This document shows, piece by piece, positions 18,909 through 29,448 of a stretch of 64,000 nt of DNA. Every line of letters starts with the position of its first letter. The stretch's first letter is position 1. The translations under genes and the position numbers were made by a program. A model generated the notes under the pieces. That model worked only from the letters and a program-made list of their open reading frames with translations, searched no databases and was not told the DNA's origin. The stretch lies in NCBI RefSeq assembly GCF_900111275.1, contig NZ_FOGR01000002.1, positions 62,001 through 126,000 on the forward strand, written 5' to 3'. Source of the DNA: Rhizobium sp. NFR03 (GTDB taxonomy: Bacteria > Pseudomonadota > Alphaproteobacteria > Rhizobiales > Rhizobiaceae).

Positions 18909-20357
18909 CTATTCGTTGATCAGGCGCTTCAGAAGCTCGATCTCGTGGCTGAGCTTGGTGTCGCCCGAGATCAGGTCCTCGATCTTGCGAACCGCGTGCA
19001 GCACGGTCGTGTGATCGCGCCCGCCAAAGCGCCGGCCGATCTCCGGGAAGGAGCGGGGGGTCAGCGTCTTGGCCAGATACATGGCGATCTGACGCGGCTT
19101 GACGATGACGCGGGTGCGCCGGTTGGAGACAAGCTCCTGTCGGGAAACGTTGTAATGCTTGGCGACGACGCGCTGGATGTCCTCGATCCGTACGCGGCGC
19201 GGCTCTCCGGCATTGACGAGGTGGCCGAGCAGTTCGTCGACGCGCTCGATGGACAGCTGTGGCTCGAACGACATGCGGAACAGGAGCTGGTTGAACGCGC
19301 CTTCCAGCTCGCGGCCGCTGGCCGTGATGCTGCGGGCGACATGGCTAAGGATATCGGCGGGAATGTTGAGCGACGGGTCTTCCTCGCGCGCAACATCGAG
19401 ACGCCGCTTGAGGATTTCCAGCCGCATTTCATAGTCGGGACCGTCCATCTCGATGGCGACGCCGCCCTGCAGGCGCGAGCGGACGCGCGGATCGAGAGAT
19501 TCCAGCTCCCACGGCGCGCGGTCGGCAGCCACGACGACCTGCTTGGCGCTGTCGAGCAGCATGTTCAGCAGATGGCAGAACTCGTGCTGGATCGACTTGC
19601 CCTGCAGAAACTGCATGTCGTCGATGACGAGCAGGTCGATATTGCGCAGCGTTTCCTTCAGCGACAGGGCGTCGTTGTCGCGGATGGCGGTGGCAAAGCG
19701 CCACATGAAATATTCGGCCGTGAGATAGACGACGCGCGAGGCGCGCGGGCTCTGGATCGCGGCGATGGCGATGGCTTGCAGAAGATGCGTCTTGCCGAGG
19801 CCCACGGAGGAATGAATGAAAAGCGGATTGAACCGCACGGCGCCAGCGCCGGCCTCCGCGATCGTCTTGGCGGCAGCAAGCGCGACGCGGTTGGAAGAGC
19901 CCTCGACGAAGCTTGCAAAGCTGTAGCGCGGATCGAGCGGCGAACCGAAGAGTGGCGTGGCGACGGGAAGCTTTGCGGCAGCCGGCAGCGCGGCCGTTGC
20001 CTGCTGTCCGATGCTCTGGACGGCGCTCTTGCGAGCGGAGGAGGCCGGCGTGGATGTTGCCGCTTCCCCGACGGTGACGTCGGCTTCGCTCGGTGCACGG
20101 GTGCCGCGCATGGCGCTGCGCACCACGATCTCGACCTTGAGGATCTCGGCGTCTTCCTGCTGGAAAAGCGTGGTGATCTGGTCGAGGTAACGATTGTTGA
20201 TCCACGATTTCAGGAAGGTTGTGGGCACGGAGAGGCGCACGACGCTCTTGGACATCGAGTGCAGCTTCAACCGGCCGAACCAGCTTGCAAAGACGTCAGG
20301 ACCGACCTGTGCCTTGAGAAGAGCGCTGACCCGATCGAAAAGTGCGCTCTGGGTCAT
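18909..20357 (-). CDS. dnaA: Chromosomal replication initiator protein DnaA
   Basis: 482 residues. Domain I (1-about 90, with [18 protein letters not shown]), an Ala/Pro-rich linker, then the AAA+ domain with Walker A GLGKTHLL and Walker [15 protein letters not shown]. The C-terminal DNA-binding domain carries the signature [16 protein letters not shown]. It opens the replication origin in its ATP form. The ATG at 20357 (MTQSALFD) is preceded by AGGAG at 11 bases; in-frame starts further upstream (for example 20432) lack family support. In Rhizobiaceae oriC usually lies elsewhere, and no perfect DnaA box was found upstream here. Confidence 0.97.
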   Translation of the reverse strand: MTQSALFDRVSALLKAQVGPDVFASWFGRLKLHSMSKSVVRLSVPTTFLKSWINNRYLDQITTLFQQEDAEILKVEIVVRSAMRGTRAPSEADVTVGEAATSTPASSARKSAVQSIGQQATAALPAAAKLPVATPLFGSPLDPRYSFASFVEGSSNRVALAAAKTIAEAGAGAVRFNPLFIHSSVGLGKTHLLQAIAIAAIQSPRASRVVYLTAEYFMWRFATAIRDNDALSLKETLRNIDLLVIDDMQFLQGKSIQHEFCHLLNMLLDSAKQVVVAADRAPWELESLDPRVRSRLQGGVAIEMDGPDYEMRLEILKRRLDVAREEDPSLNIPADILSHVARSITASGRELEGAFNQLLFRMSFEPQLSIERVDELLGHLVNAGEPRRVRIEDIQRVVAKHYNVSRQELVSNRRTRVIVKPRQIAMYLAKTLTPRSFPEIGRRFGGRDHTTVLHAVRKIEDLISGDTKLSHEIELLKRLINE

Positions 20358-21449
20358 GATAGCCTGCTCTCCTGTCGTCTGTTCAATCTGCCCGCTCTTG
20401 ATCGGCCGAGCATGTTCGCCACCGACGAATGTGCGCCCCGAGGTCACCGAATTTCCAAGCATGTGCCGCCTTCCAATGTCTGTCCCGATTCCGGCGTCCG
20501 TCACCGGCAGTCTCGTGTCGTGTCGGATGTGCCGCTGCAACGCGGCATCACCATGGTCTTGTTCGAACGGCCGGGATCCTCGTTTCCCGCTCGCTCAGGT
20601 CCCGCCGTCAAACCCGTCCGGCGCCGGCCTGTTCGACCTTGCGCCATTCGGGTCCCCGCTTGCCGTGGGACCGCTCCAGCGCGCCGCATGTCGTTTCCGC
20701 CATGCAAGACATCGCCGCCGTCTCGACTTATGCGGTTCTTCCTCGCGACCGATGAAGGTTCGAGGCGTCTCGCATCAGCTCTTCCCTCCGGCGCATCCGC
20801 CGGGCTTGATCTCCCACCACGGCTTTCGCCGCCAACTGACGACCTGTCTGGGCCGTCCGAGGTTCAATATCGCCCTCAACCTTAAGATGTAGTTTCTCGT
20901 TCCCGAACGGTGAAACCGGACGAGGCGAGACGGATCTTCAGCTGATGGAAAATTGTGATGTCCACCCCAGTTCAAGACGTGTGGAGGCTGAAGGGGTCCT
21001 TGTCAGGGCCCGTTGCCGACATCGAAAACTCGCTGTCCCACGTCTCTTGCTGAAAGCATTTAGGCAGGATCATGACCCAAGATCAATCGCCATTTTTACG
21101 GCCTGGGAGGCCTTGCCCGTTGACTCTCAAGCAGCGTTTTGCAACTGCCCGAAGCCGCCTTTTGAGAATCGCAGTCGAATCAAAGGCTTTGTTTTCGAGG
21201 CGTTCAAAGCCGGCCCGAAAAGCAAGAAAAATAAAAAATCGCTTGACTCAGATTCGTCGTGAAGGCGGCGGCTTATATGAGGCCATCCCGTCACAAAGTT
21301 TCGCAAGCCGTTGTTAATATGGGGAATATCTGGTCACATGCATGACATGAAGTCGTCACGAGCCATGACTGGCCGGAAAAGCCGGCGTACGAATCGAAAG
21401 GGCCCGGTCGATGACCGGGCCGCTCTCTCAGCAGATGAAATGACGAAGC
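20358..21449. other. Gene-free region upstream of dnaA (1.09 kb)
   Basis: Between the dnaA start and the rpsT stop I find no convincing gene. Open frames on both strands have composition and translations unlike proteins. The part at 21060-21320 is clearly richer in A and T than its surroundings. No perfect TTATCCACA box was seen on either strand. The stretch must contain the dnaA promoter and a long leader, and near 21400 the rpsT terminator. Confidence 0.6.
21401..21421 (-). terminator. Terminator hairpin after rpsT
   Basis: Perfect 9-bp stem GGCCCGGTC / GACCGGGCC with a 3-base loop, 29 bases downstream of the rpsT stop. On the minus strand it is followed by CTTTCG, only a weak T tract, so read-through toward dnaA is possible. 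Confidence 0.6.
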
Positions 21450-21716
21450 TTAAGCCGACAGTGCGTTGACGCGGCTGGCCAGGCGCGAAACCTTGCGCGA
21501 TGCCGTGTTGGCATGCACGACGCCCTTGCTGGCAGCGCGCATCAGCTCGGGCTGTGCAACGCGCAGGGCTTCCTGTGCAACGGCCTGGTCGCCGGACGCG
21601 ATGGCTTCTTCGACCTTGCGGAGGAAGTTGCGAACGCGCGAGCGGCGCGACTTGTTGATCTCGGTGCGACGCGCGATCTTGCGGGTCGCTTTTTTCGCCG
21701 AAGTTGTATTGGCCAT
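21450..21716 (-). CDS. rpsT: 30S ribosomal protein S20
   Basis: 88 residues, very basic, with the S20 pattern [21 protein letters not shown] and [19 protein letters not shown]. It binds 16S rRNA in the body of the small subunit. A strong sigma70-type promoter lies at 21844-21872, giving a leader of about 120 bases. S20 regulates its own translation in E. coli; whether it does here cannot be read. It lies upstream of dnaA on the same strand, a common alphaproteobacterial order. Confidence 0.97.
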   Translation of the reverse strand: MANTTSAKKATRKIARRTEINKSRRSRVRNFLRKVEEAIASGDQAVAQEALRVAQPELMRAASKGVVHANTASRKVSRLASRVNALSA

Positions 21717-21843
21717 GGGTTTCTCTCTTCAGATTCTGACAAGCACCTCCGCCTCGCCGTGTCGGGTCACTGCGACCTGTCATCCAAGCTCTTCGGAGGC
21801 AATAGCGAGAAACCTGCAACGTGGCTTCCCAAACTGTGGGCGC

Positions 21844-21872
21844 CGTATAGACGCAAACGCCCATTTCGTCAA
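21844..21872 (-). promoter_or_regulatory. Sigma70-type promoter of rpsT
   Basis: Read on the minus strand: TTGACG (21872-21867), a 17-bp spacer, and TATACG (21849-21844). This is a near-consensus housekeeping promoter pointing at rpsT, with a start site expected near 21837. Confidence 0.7.
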
Positions 21873-21917
21873 CGCGCTATTTCAAGCGGCGTCGGCAGCG
21901 GATATGCCGGGTTGCCG

Positions 21918-22814
21918 CTATACCTGACACGAAGCGCAGTGGAATGTCGAGCGTCCTGCCTGCGTGATCCGGGCGATCGTGCCGCCGCAGCCCGGTCGTG
22001 CACAGGCTTTGCCCTCCCGGTCGTAGACGGCGAAGGTGTGCTGGAAGTAGCCGAGCGATCCGTCCGTCTGGATATGGTCGCGCAGCGACGACCCGCCAGC
22101 CGCGATCGCATCGGCAATGACGGCGCGGATCGCCTCCGTCAGCACGACGAGCGGCGCACGCGGCCGCCCCTTGGCATCCACCAGCTTTCCCGACGCCTTC
22201 AGCGGCGACAGCCGCGCCCGCCAGAGCGCCTCGCAGACATAGATATTGCCGAGACCGGCAATCACCCTCTGGTCGAGCAGCGTCGATTTCAACGGCTGCG
22301 CCTTGCCGGCAAAGCGGCTGGCGAGATAGGCGGCATCGAGCCGGTTTCCGGTCGGCTCTTCGCCAAGCTGCCGGAAGAAGGCGTGGGCAGCCAGCGTCTC
22401 GCGCGGGCCGATATCCATGAAGCCGAACCGGCGCGGATCGTTGTAGATCACCTGCACCGGCCCCTTATCCGCCAGAAGATGAAGGACGACATGGTCGTGC
22501 CGCTCGTCCTTGCCCCTCGGATGATGAAAATCACCCGGCGTGTCGGCGTCCCCTGTCGCCGCCTCCACCACGCGGAACGAGCCGGACATCCCGAGATGCG
22601 CGATGACGACATCGTCATTGTCGAGCTCGATCAGAAGATATTTCGCCCGACGCGACAGAGCGAGAATGCGCCGGTTCTCGATGCGGCGCGCGAAATCGGC
22701 CGGAAACGGAAAGCGCAGGTCCGCCCGGCGAACCTCCGCACGGGTAATCAGCGCTCCCTCCATCACGGGCGCAAGGCCGCGACGGACCGTTTCGACCTCG
22801 GGCAGTTCGGGCAT
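21918..22814 (-). CDS. mutM: Formamidopyrimidine-DNA glycosylase
   Basis: Base-excision repair glycosylase/AP lyase removing 8-oxoguanine and formamidopyrimidines. 298 residues starting [14 protein letters not shown], where proline 2 becomes the N-terminal nucleophile and glutamate 3 is catalytic. The helix-two-turn-helix region includes [19 protein letters not shown], and a C-terminal zinc finger has cysteines in CARPGC and CASC. It is divergent from ubiE with about 196 bases between starts. Confidence 0.96.
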   Translation of the reverse strand: MPELPEVETVRRGLAPVMEGALITRAEVRRADLRFPFPADFARRIENRRILALSRRAKYLLIELDNDDVVIAHLGMSGSFRVVEAATGDADTPGDFHHPRGKDERHDHVVLHLLADKGPVQVIYNDPRRFGFMDIGPRETLAAHAFFRQLGEEPTGNRLDAAYLASRFAGKAQPLKSTLLDQRVIAGLGNIYVCEALWRARLSPLKASGKLVDAKGRPRAPLVVLTEAIRAVIADAIAAGGSSLRDHIQTDGSLGYFQHTFAVYDREGKACARPGCGGTIARITQAGRSTFHCASCQV

Positions 22815-23010
22815 GGGCAGTCCTTCTTCCTCGGCGCGCAGTCTTTCCCAAGAGATAGCGTCACGGGATCGGATTCGCTATGGTCTCGCAGGATCGGTGG
22901 CTGGCAGGATGGAGACAAACGTCCTATGTGCCGGTTGGCGGATAGCAGGACGGCGGTTCATCGCTGTCGCGGTCCGGATGAAGCTTTGGAATGGACAAGG
23001 GATGGACGGT

Positions 23011-23787
23011 ATGACGGACGAACGGGTTTCCGCCGAGGGCGGCATGGAAACGTCCTACGGCTTCCGCCGCGTGAACGAGGGCGAGAAGCAGGGCCTCGTC
23101 AACGATGTGTTCCACAAGGTCGCCAAGCGCTACGATATCATGAACGACGTGATGTCGATGGGCATGCACCGGGCCTGGAAGGATGCGATGGTGGCCGCGC
23201 TCCATCCCCGTCGCAGCGCCGATTACAAGGTCCTCGACGTCGCCGGCGGCACGGGCGACATCGCCTTCCGCATCGTGGAGGCGTCGGACCGGCTGGCGCA
23301 GGCGACCGTGCTCGATATCAACGGCTCCATGCTGGGTGTCGGTGCCGAGCGCGCCCGCAAGAAGGGCCTCTCCGGCAATCTCGAATTCATCGAGGCCAAT
23401 GCGGAGAGCCTGCCGTTCGAGGACGGCCGTTTCGACGCCTATACGATCGCCTTCGGCATTCGCAACGTGCCGCGCATCGATGTCGCTCTGTCGGAAGCCT
23501 ATCGCGTGCTGAAGCGCGGCGGCAGGCTGCTGGTGCTCGAATTCTCCGATGTCGATACGCCGCTGCTCGACAAGGTCTATGATGCCTGGTCGTTCAACGC
23601 CATTCCGCGCTTTGGCAAGATGATCACCGGCGAGGCCGAGCCCTACCAGTATCTGGTCGAGTCCATCCGGAAGTTCCCGAACCAGAAGGATTTCGCCACG
23701 ATGATCGAAAAGGCGGGCTTCTCGCGCGTCACCTACACCAACTATACCGGCGGCATCGCTGCGCTGCATTCCGGATGGAAGATCTGA
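23011..23787 (+). CDS. ubiE: Demethylmenaquinone / 2-methoxy-6-polyprenyl-benzoquinol methyltransferase
   Basis: SAM-dependent C-methyltransferase of ubiquinone synthesis, 258 residues. The N-terminal [20 protein letters not shown] matches the family, motif I is [14 protein letters not shown], and the C-terminal [18 protein letters not shown] is also typical. The ATG at 23011 has AAGGGA nine bases upstream; an in-frame ATG at 23002 is too close to it, and the much longer frame to 22540 overlaps mutM. It is followed by ubiB, forming a ubiquinone unit. Confidence 0.95.
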   Translation: MTDERVSAEGGMETSYGFRRVNEGEKQGLVNDVFHKVAKRYDIMNDVMSMGMHRAWKDAMVAALHPRRSADYKVLDVAGGTGDIAFRIVEASDRLAQATVLDINGSMLGVGAERARKKGLSGNLEFIEANAESLPFEDGRFDAYTIAFGIRNVPRIDVALSEAYRVLKRGGRLLVLEFSDVDTPLLDKVYDAWSFNAIPRFGKMITGEAEPYQYLVESIRKFPNQKDFATMIEKAGFSRVTYTNYTGGIAALHSGWKI

Positions 23788-23842
23788 AGCACATGATCAG
23801 CCTCCTGTTTGCGCCGTGTCTCCCGGGGAGCGCCCGGCACCG

Positions 23843-25417
23843 ATGAGCACGCCCGCCACCTATCTCCGCATCGTCAGGATCGGCTGGGTTCTCGTCCGCG
23901 AGGGCGTCGTCACGGCGATCCCGCCCGAGAACCTGCCGCCCTTCGCAAGGTTCGCCCAGAAGGCCGCGGGCCTTCTGGAGCGGCGTCGCGCCCAGTTCGA
24001 GGAGCGCAGCGACCGCCTGTCGCGGGCCATCGGCCGGCTCGGGCCGTCCTACGTCAAGATCGGACAGTTCCTGGCCACCCGCCCGGATGTGGTGGGTGCG
24101 GAGTTTGCAGCCGACCTCGCTTTCCTTCAGGATCGCATGTCGACCTTCCCGGTCACCGAGGCCTATGCCGCCGTCGAGGGGTCTCTCGGACGTCCGGTTG
24201 CGGATCTCTACAGCCGCATCGAAGATCCGATTGCCGCCGCCTCCATCGCGCAGGTCCATCCGGGCTGGGTGATGCGCGACGGACGCGAGGAGAAGGTGGC
24301 CATCAAGGTGATCCGGCCCGGCATCCGCCAGCGCTTCGCCCATGATCTCGAGGCGATGTATCTCGTCGCCCGCCTGCAGGAGCGTTTCCTGCCGCACACG
24401 CGGCGCCTGCGCCCGGTGGAGGTGACGAAGACGCTGGAGCAGACGACCAAGGTCGAGATGGACCTGCGGCTCGAAGCCGCGGCCCTGTCCGAAATCGCCG
24501 AAAATACCGCCAATGACGAAGGCTTTCGCGTACCCCGCGTCGATTGGGAGCGCACGGGCCGCGACGTCGTTACGATGGAGTGGATCGACGGCACCCGCAT
24601 GGCCGATGTCGAGGCCCTGCGCGCCGCCGGTCACGACCTCAACAGGCTGGCGGAGACGCTGATCCAGTCCTTTCTGCGTCACACGCTGCGCGATGGCTTC
24701 TTCCATGCCGACATGCATCAGGGCAATCTGCTGGTTGACCGGCAAGGCATGATCGTCGCCGTCGATTTCGGCATCGTCGGGCGGCTTGGCAAGAAGGAGC
24801 GCCGGTTCCTTGCCGAAATCCTGTTCGGCTTCATCACCCGCGACTATCGCCGCGTGGCGGACGTGCATTTCGAGGCAGGCTACGTGCCCTCCCATCACGA
24901 TGTCGCGAGCTTCGCCCAGGCCATCCGCGCCATCGGCGAGCCGATCCATGGGCAGCCGGCGGAGACGATCTCCATGGCCAAGCTTCTCACGCTTCTCTTC
25001 GAGATCACCGAACTCTTCGACATGGAAACGCGCCCGGAACTGGTGATGCTGCAGAAGACGATGGTCGTCGTGGAGGGCGTCTCCCGCTCGCTCAACCCGC
25101 GCTTCAACATGTGGAAAGCGTCCGAGCCCGTGGTCGGCGCGTGGATTCGCGACAATCTGGGCCCGAAACGCGTTGTTACCGACCTCAAGGACGGCCTGCA
25201 CGCCGCTTTGCGTCTGGCGGAGGCGGCCCCGGAGATCGTCGCGAAGACCGAGCGCTTCTCGCGCGATCTGACCGAAATGGCCGAGCACGGTCTGAAGTTC
25301 GACGTGGCGACGGCCGAGGCGATCGGGCGCGCCGAAGCGCGTCACACCCGCTCCGGCCGCGCGGCGCTCTGGGTCATCGCGATGCTGCTGGCGATCATCG
25401 TCATCAAGATCCTGTGA
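23843..25417 (+). CDS. ubiB: Ubiquinone biosynthesis accessory kinase-like protein UbiB
   Basis: Atypical protein-kinase-like (ADCK/COQ8) ATPase needed for ubiquinone synthesis. 524 residues from ATG 23843. Family marks are the KxGQ motif VKIGQFLATRPD, the alanine-rich loop AAASIAQVHPG replacing the P-loop, HADMHQGNLLVD, and the metal-binding VDFGIVGRLG. A hydrophobic C-terminus (ALWVIAMLLAIIVIKIL) anchors it in the inner membrane. A GTG at 23816 would add nine residues. It lies 55 bases after ubiE. Confidence 0.93.
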   Translation: MSTPATYLRIVRIGWVLVREGVVTAIPPENLPPFARFAQKAAGLLERRRAQFEERSDRLSRAIGRLGPSYVKIGQFLATRPDVVGAEFAADLAFLQDRMSTFPVTEAYAAVEGSLGRPVADLYSRIEDPIAAASIAQVHPGWVMRDGREEKVAIKVIRPGIRQRFAHDLEAMYLVARLQERFLPHTRRLRPVEVTKTLEQTTKVEMDLRLEAAALSEIAENTANDEGFRVPRVDWERTGRDVVTMEWIDGTRMADVEALRAAGHDLNRLAETLIQSFLRHTLRDGFFHADMHQGNLLVDRQGMIVAVDFGIVGRLGKKERRFLAEILFGFITRDYRRVADVHFEAGYVPSHHDVASFAQAIRAIGEPIHGQPAETISMAKLLTLLFEITELFDMETRPELVMLQKTMVVVEGVSRSLNPRFNMWKASEPVVGAWIRDNLGPKRVVTDLKDGLHAALRLAEAAPEIVAKTERFSRDLTEMAEHGLKFDVATAEAIGRAEARHTRSGRAALWVIAMLLAIIVIKIL

Positions 25418-25550
25418 ATTCGCTGTTCCCGACGGGGTATCGGAGCACGGGAGACCGCTACATGACAGAGATGTAATCCGGCACGACTTCAATTTACCGT
25501 CGTCAAGGCTTAACTGGAGGGTGAAGAAACGTTCCAGAGGACCGGCCTGA

Positions 25551-26813
25551 ATGGCGGATGCCTACCCCAAGATCGTCGAGCCCCGCTCGCCCGAAAACCT
25601 GCCGCAGGGCCAGCCCGAGACGGCACCGAAGGCGAGGCCGCGTCGTCGCAAGGGCCGCATGGTCCTGCTTGCAGGCCTTCTCGCGATCGTCGGCATCGGT
25701 GGCTGGTACGGGTGGAAAGCCTATCGCGCAGCTGACGTGACACAGGCCGTGGTCACGGAAGCGGTTACGCGCGGCGATATCGAAAACAGCGTCACGGCGT
25801 CCGGGCTTCTCAGCCCCATTCGCGATGTGGATGTCGGTGCGCAGGTGTCCGGCCAGCTGAAGAGCCTCAAGGTCGATGTCGGCGACATGGTCACGCAGGG
25901 CCAGCTGATCGCGGAGATCGACAGCGCCTCCATCGAGACCCAGATCGAGATCGCCGAGGCGGAACTTGCCAATCTCGATGCCCAGATGATCGACAAGAAG
26001 GCGCAGGTGGTGCTCGGCGCCGCCAACCTCACCCGCCAGCGCAGTCTGGTCGCCGGTAACAGCGCCGCCCAGTCCGCCCTTGACGAGGCGGTCGCAGCCC
26101 TTGCCACGGCAGAGGCCAATGTCGCTGCGCTCGAAGCGCAGGTGCGCAAGCAGCAGGCGACGCTGAAGGATGCCCGCATCAGTCTCGGCTATACCAAGAT
26201 CTACGCGCCGCTTGCCGGCACCATCGTCGATGTAGTCGCCAAGGAAGGCCAGACGCTGAACGCCAACCAGTCGGCGCCCACCATCGTCACGGTCGCCGAT
26301 CTCGACACGATGACGGTCGAGGCGGAGGTGTCGGAAGCCGACATCGGCAAGCTGACGATCGGCATGAAGGCCTATTTCACGCTGCTCGGCCAGCCGGGCG
26401 AGCGCTATGCCGGCACGCTCCGGCAGATCAAGCCGACACCTTCGACCAAGAACAATGTCGTTCTCTACTACGCGCTGTTCGACGTGCCCAACCCAGAACG
26501 CCGCCTGATGATGAACATGACGGCGCAGGTTTTCTTCGTGCAGTCGCAGGCAAGCGACGTGCTGACCATCCCGGTCGCAGCCCTTCGCATGCGCGACGGC
26601 GGCAAGCGGGCCGAGGTCGCGGTCGTCACGGGCAATGGCGGCCAGGAGGTGCGCGCGGTCGAGCCGGGCATCCGCAACCGGGTCCGCGTGGAAATCCGCA
26701 GCGGCCTTTCCGAAGGTGACAAGGTCGTGGTCGGCTCCGGCACCGAAGGTCGTGCCTCCAATGCCCAGCGCGCTTCGACCCGGACACGCGGCGGCCCGCC
26801 GCCGATGTTCTGA
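25551..26813 (+). CDS. macA: MacA-like periplasmic adaptor subunit
   Basis: 420-residue HlyD/membrane-fusion protein. A Pro/Arg-rich cytoplasmic N-terminus (1-about 38) precedes one transmembrane helix (about 40-57). Then come the lipoyl/barrel-sandwich domain split around an alpha-hairpin rich in alanine and glutamine (about 125-205) and the beta-barrel and membrane-proximal domains (VTVADLDTMTVEAEVSEADI). It links the ABC exporter encoded next to an outer-membrane channel, which is not encoded nearby. Substrate unknown. Nine bases separate it from macB. Confidence 0.88.
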   Translation: MADAYPKIVEPRSPENLPQGQPETAPKARPRRRKGRMVLLAGLLAIVGIGGWYGWKAYRAADVTQAVVTEAVTRGDIENSVTASGLLSPIRDVDVGAQVSGQLKSLKVDVGDMVTQGQLIAEIDSASIETQIEIAEAELANLDAQMIDKKAQVVLGAANLTRQRSLVAGNSAAQSALDEAVAALATAEANVAALEAQVRKQQATLKDARISLGYTKIYAPLAGTIVDVVAKEGQTLNANQSAPTIVTVADLDTMTVEAEVSEADIGKLTIGMKAYFTLLGQPGERYAGTLRQIKPTPSTKNNVVLYYALFDVPNPERRLMMNMTAQVFFVQSQASDVLTIPVAALRMRDGGKRAEVAVVTGNGGQEVRAVEPGIRNRVRVEIRSGLSEGDKVVVGSGTEGRASNAQRASTRTRGGPPPMF

Positions 26814-26822
26814 GGCGCGCCC

Positions 26823-28781
<1,959 letters not shown>

Positions 28782-28878
28782 GCGGCATTTCAAAAAATTC
28801 CGCCAGAAATGGAACCGAACCGCGTTCCGATACTTACTCCGTGTCTAACCTCTTTTGTTGAATCTCCGGAACTCCTCT

Positions 28879-29448
28879 ATGCACGACCGGTCGCGCCGAG
28901 CCTTCCTCCGCGAAAGCACTGCTGACGCCCATGCGGCGCTTGATGACATGATCGGCGCCTTCGACAGCCTATCTTCCTACAAGATCTATCTGCGTGGAAT
29001 GAGCGCCTTTCGCATTCCCGTGGAAACGATTCTTGCAGGGCGGACCTGGCCGGACGATCTCTCCCTCTGGTCGGAACAGGCTTTCGGCGCGCTCATCCGG
29101 GCTGACCTTGCCGACCTGAACATGACCGACGACGAGGCGGTGCCAGTGTCCATGGCCATCCCTCCGATAGGCGCCGCCCGGGAAGACATGCTCGGCATGC
29201 TCTACGTTCTCGAAGGCTCGGCCCTCGGTGCCCGGCTCCTTTACCGTCGTGCCCAGGCGCTGGGGCTGCGGTCGGACTTCGGTGCACGGCATCTTGCGGC
29301 TCAGGCGGAAAAGAGCGACCGTTGGTCGCGCTTCCTGCATCTCCTGGAATCGGCCGACGCCATCGAGATCGATCGCGTCGCAAGCGCATCCAGAGCCACG
29401 TTCACGGTCGCGGAAACGGCCTTCCGGAGAGCTTCTCATGCCGAATGA
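28879..29448 (+). CDS. bphO: Biliverdin-producing heme oxygenase
   Basis: 190-residue bacterial heme oxygenase that opens heme to biliverdin, the chromophore of the phytochrome encoded next. The proximal histidine is expected in STADAHAALDDMI near the N-terminus, and YVLEGSALGARLLYRRA matches the distal helix of the family. The ATG at 28879 is preferred over TTG codons at 28855 and 28858. The last 11 bases overlap bphP, so chromophore and apoprotein are coupled. Confidence rests on weak primary similarity plus strong context. Confidence 0.85.
   Translation: MHDRSRRAFLRESTADAHAALDDMIGAFDSLSSYKIYLRGMSAFRIPVETILAGRTWPDDLSLWSEQAFGALIRADLADLNMTDDEAVPVSMAIPPIGAAREDMLGMLYVLEGSALGARLLYRRAQALGLRSDFGARHLAAQAEKSDRWSRFLHLLESADAIEIDRVASASRATFTVAETAFRRASHAE

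Noticed and set aside
20194-20892. 232-codon open frame on + upstream of dnaA
   Set aside because: Overlaps the 5' end of dnaA, has no ribosome-binding site or protein-like composition, and is best read as chance in GC-rich DNA.
20358-21449. Possible oriC next to dnaA
   Set aside because: No perfect DnaA boxes on either strand and no typical clustered box array; in Rhizobiaceae the origin usually lies elsewhere. The AT-rich part alone is not enough.
28811-28835. EcfG general-stress promoter before the heme oxygenase (GGAAC and downstream bases)
   Set aside because: GGAAC is present, but at the expected 16-17 base spacing the sequence is not CGTT, so the -10 half is missing.
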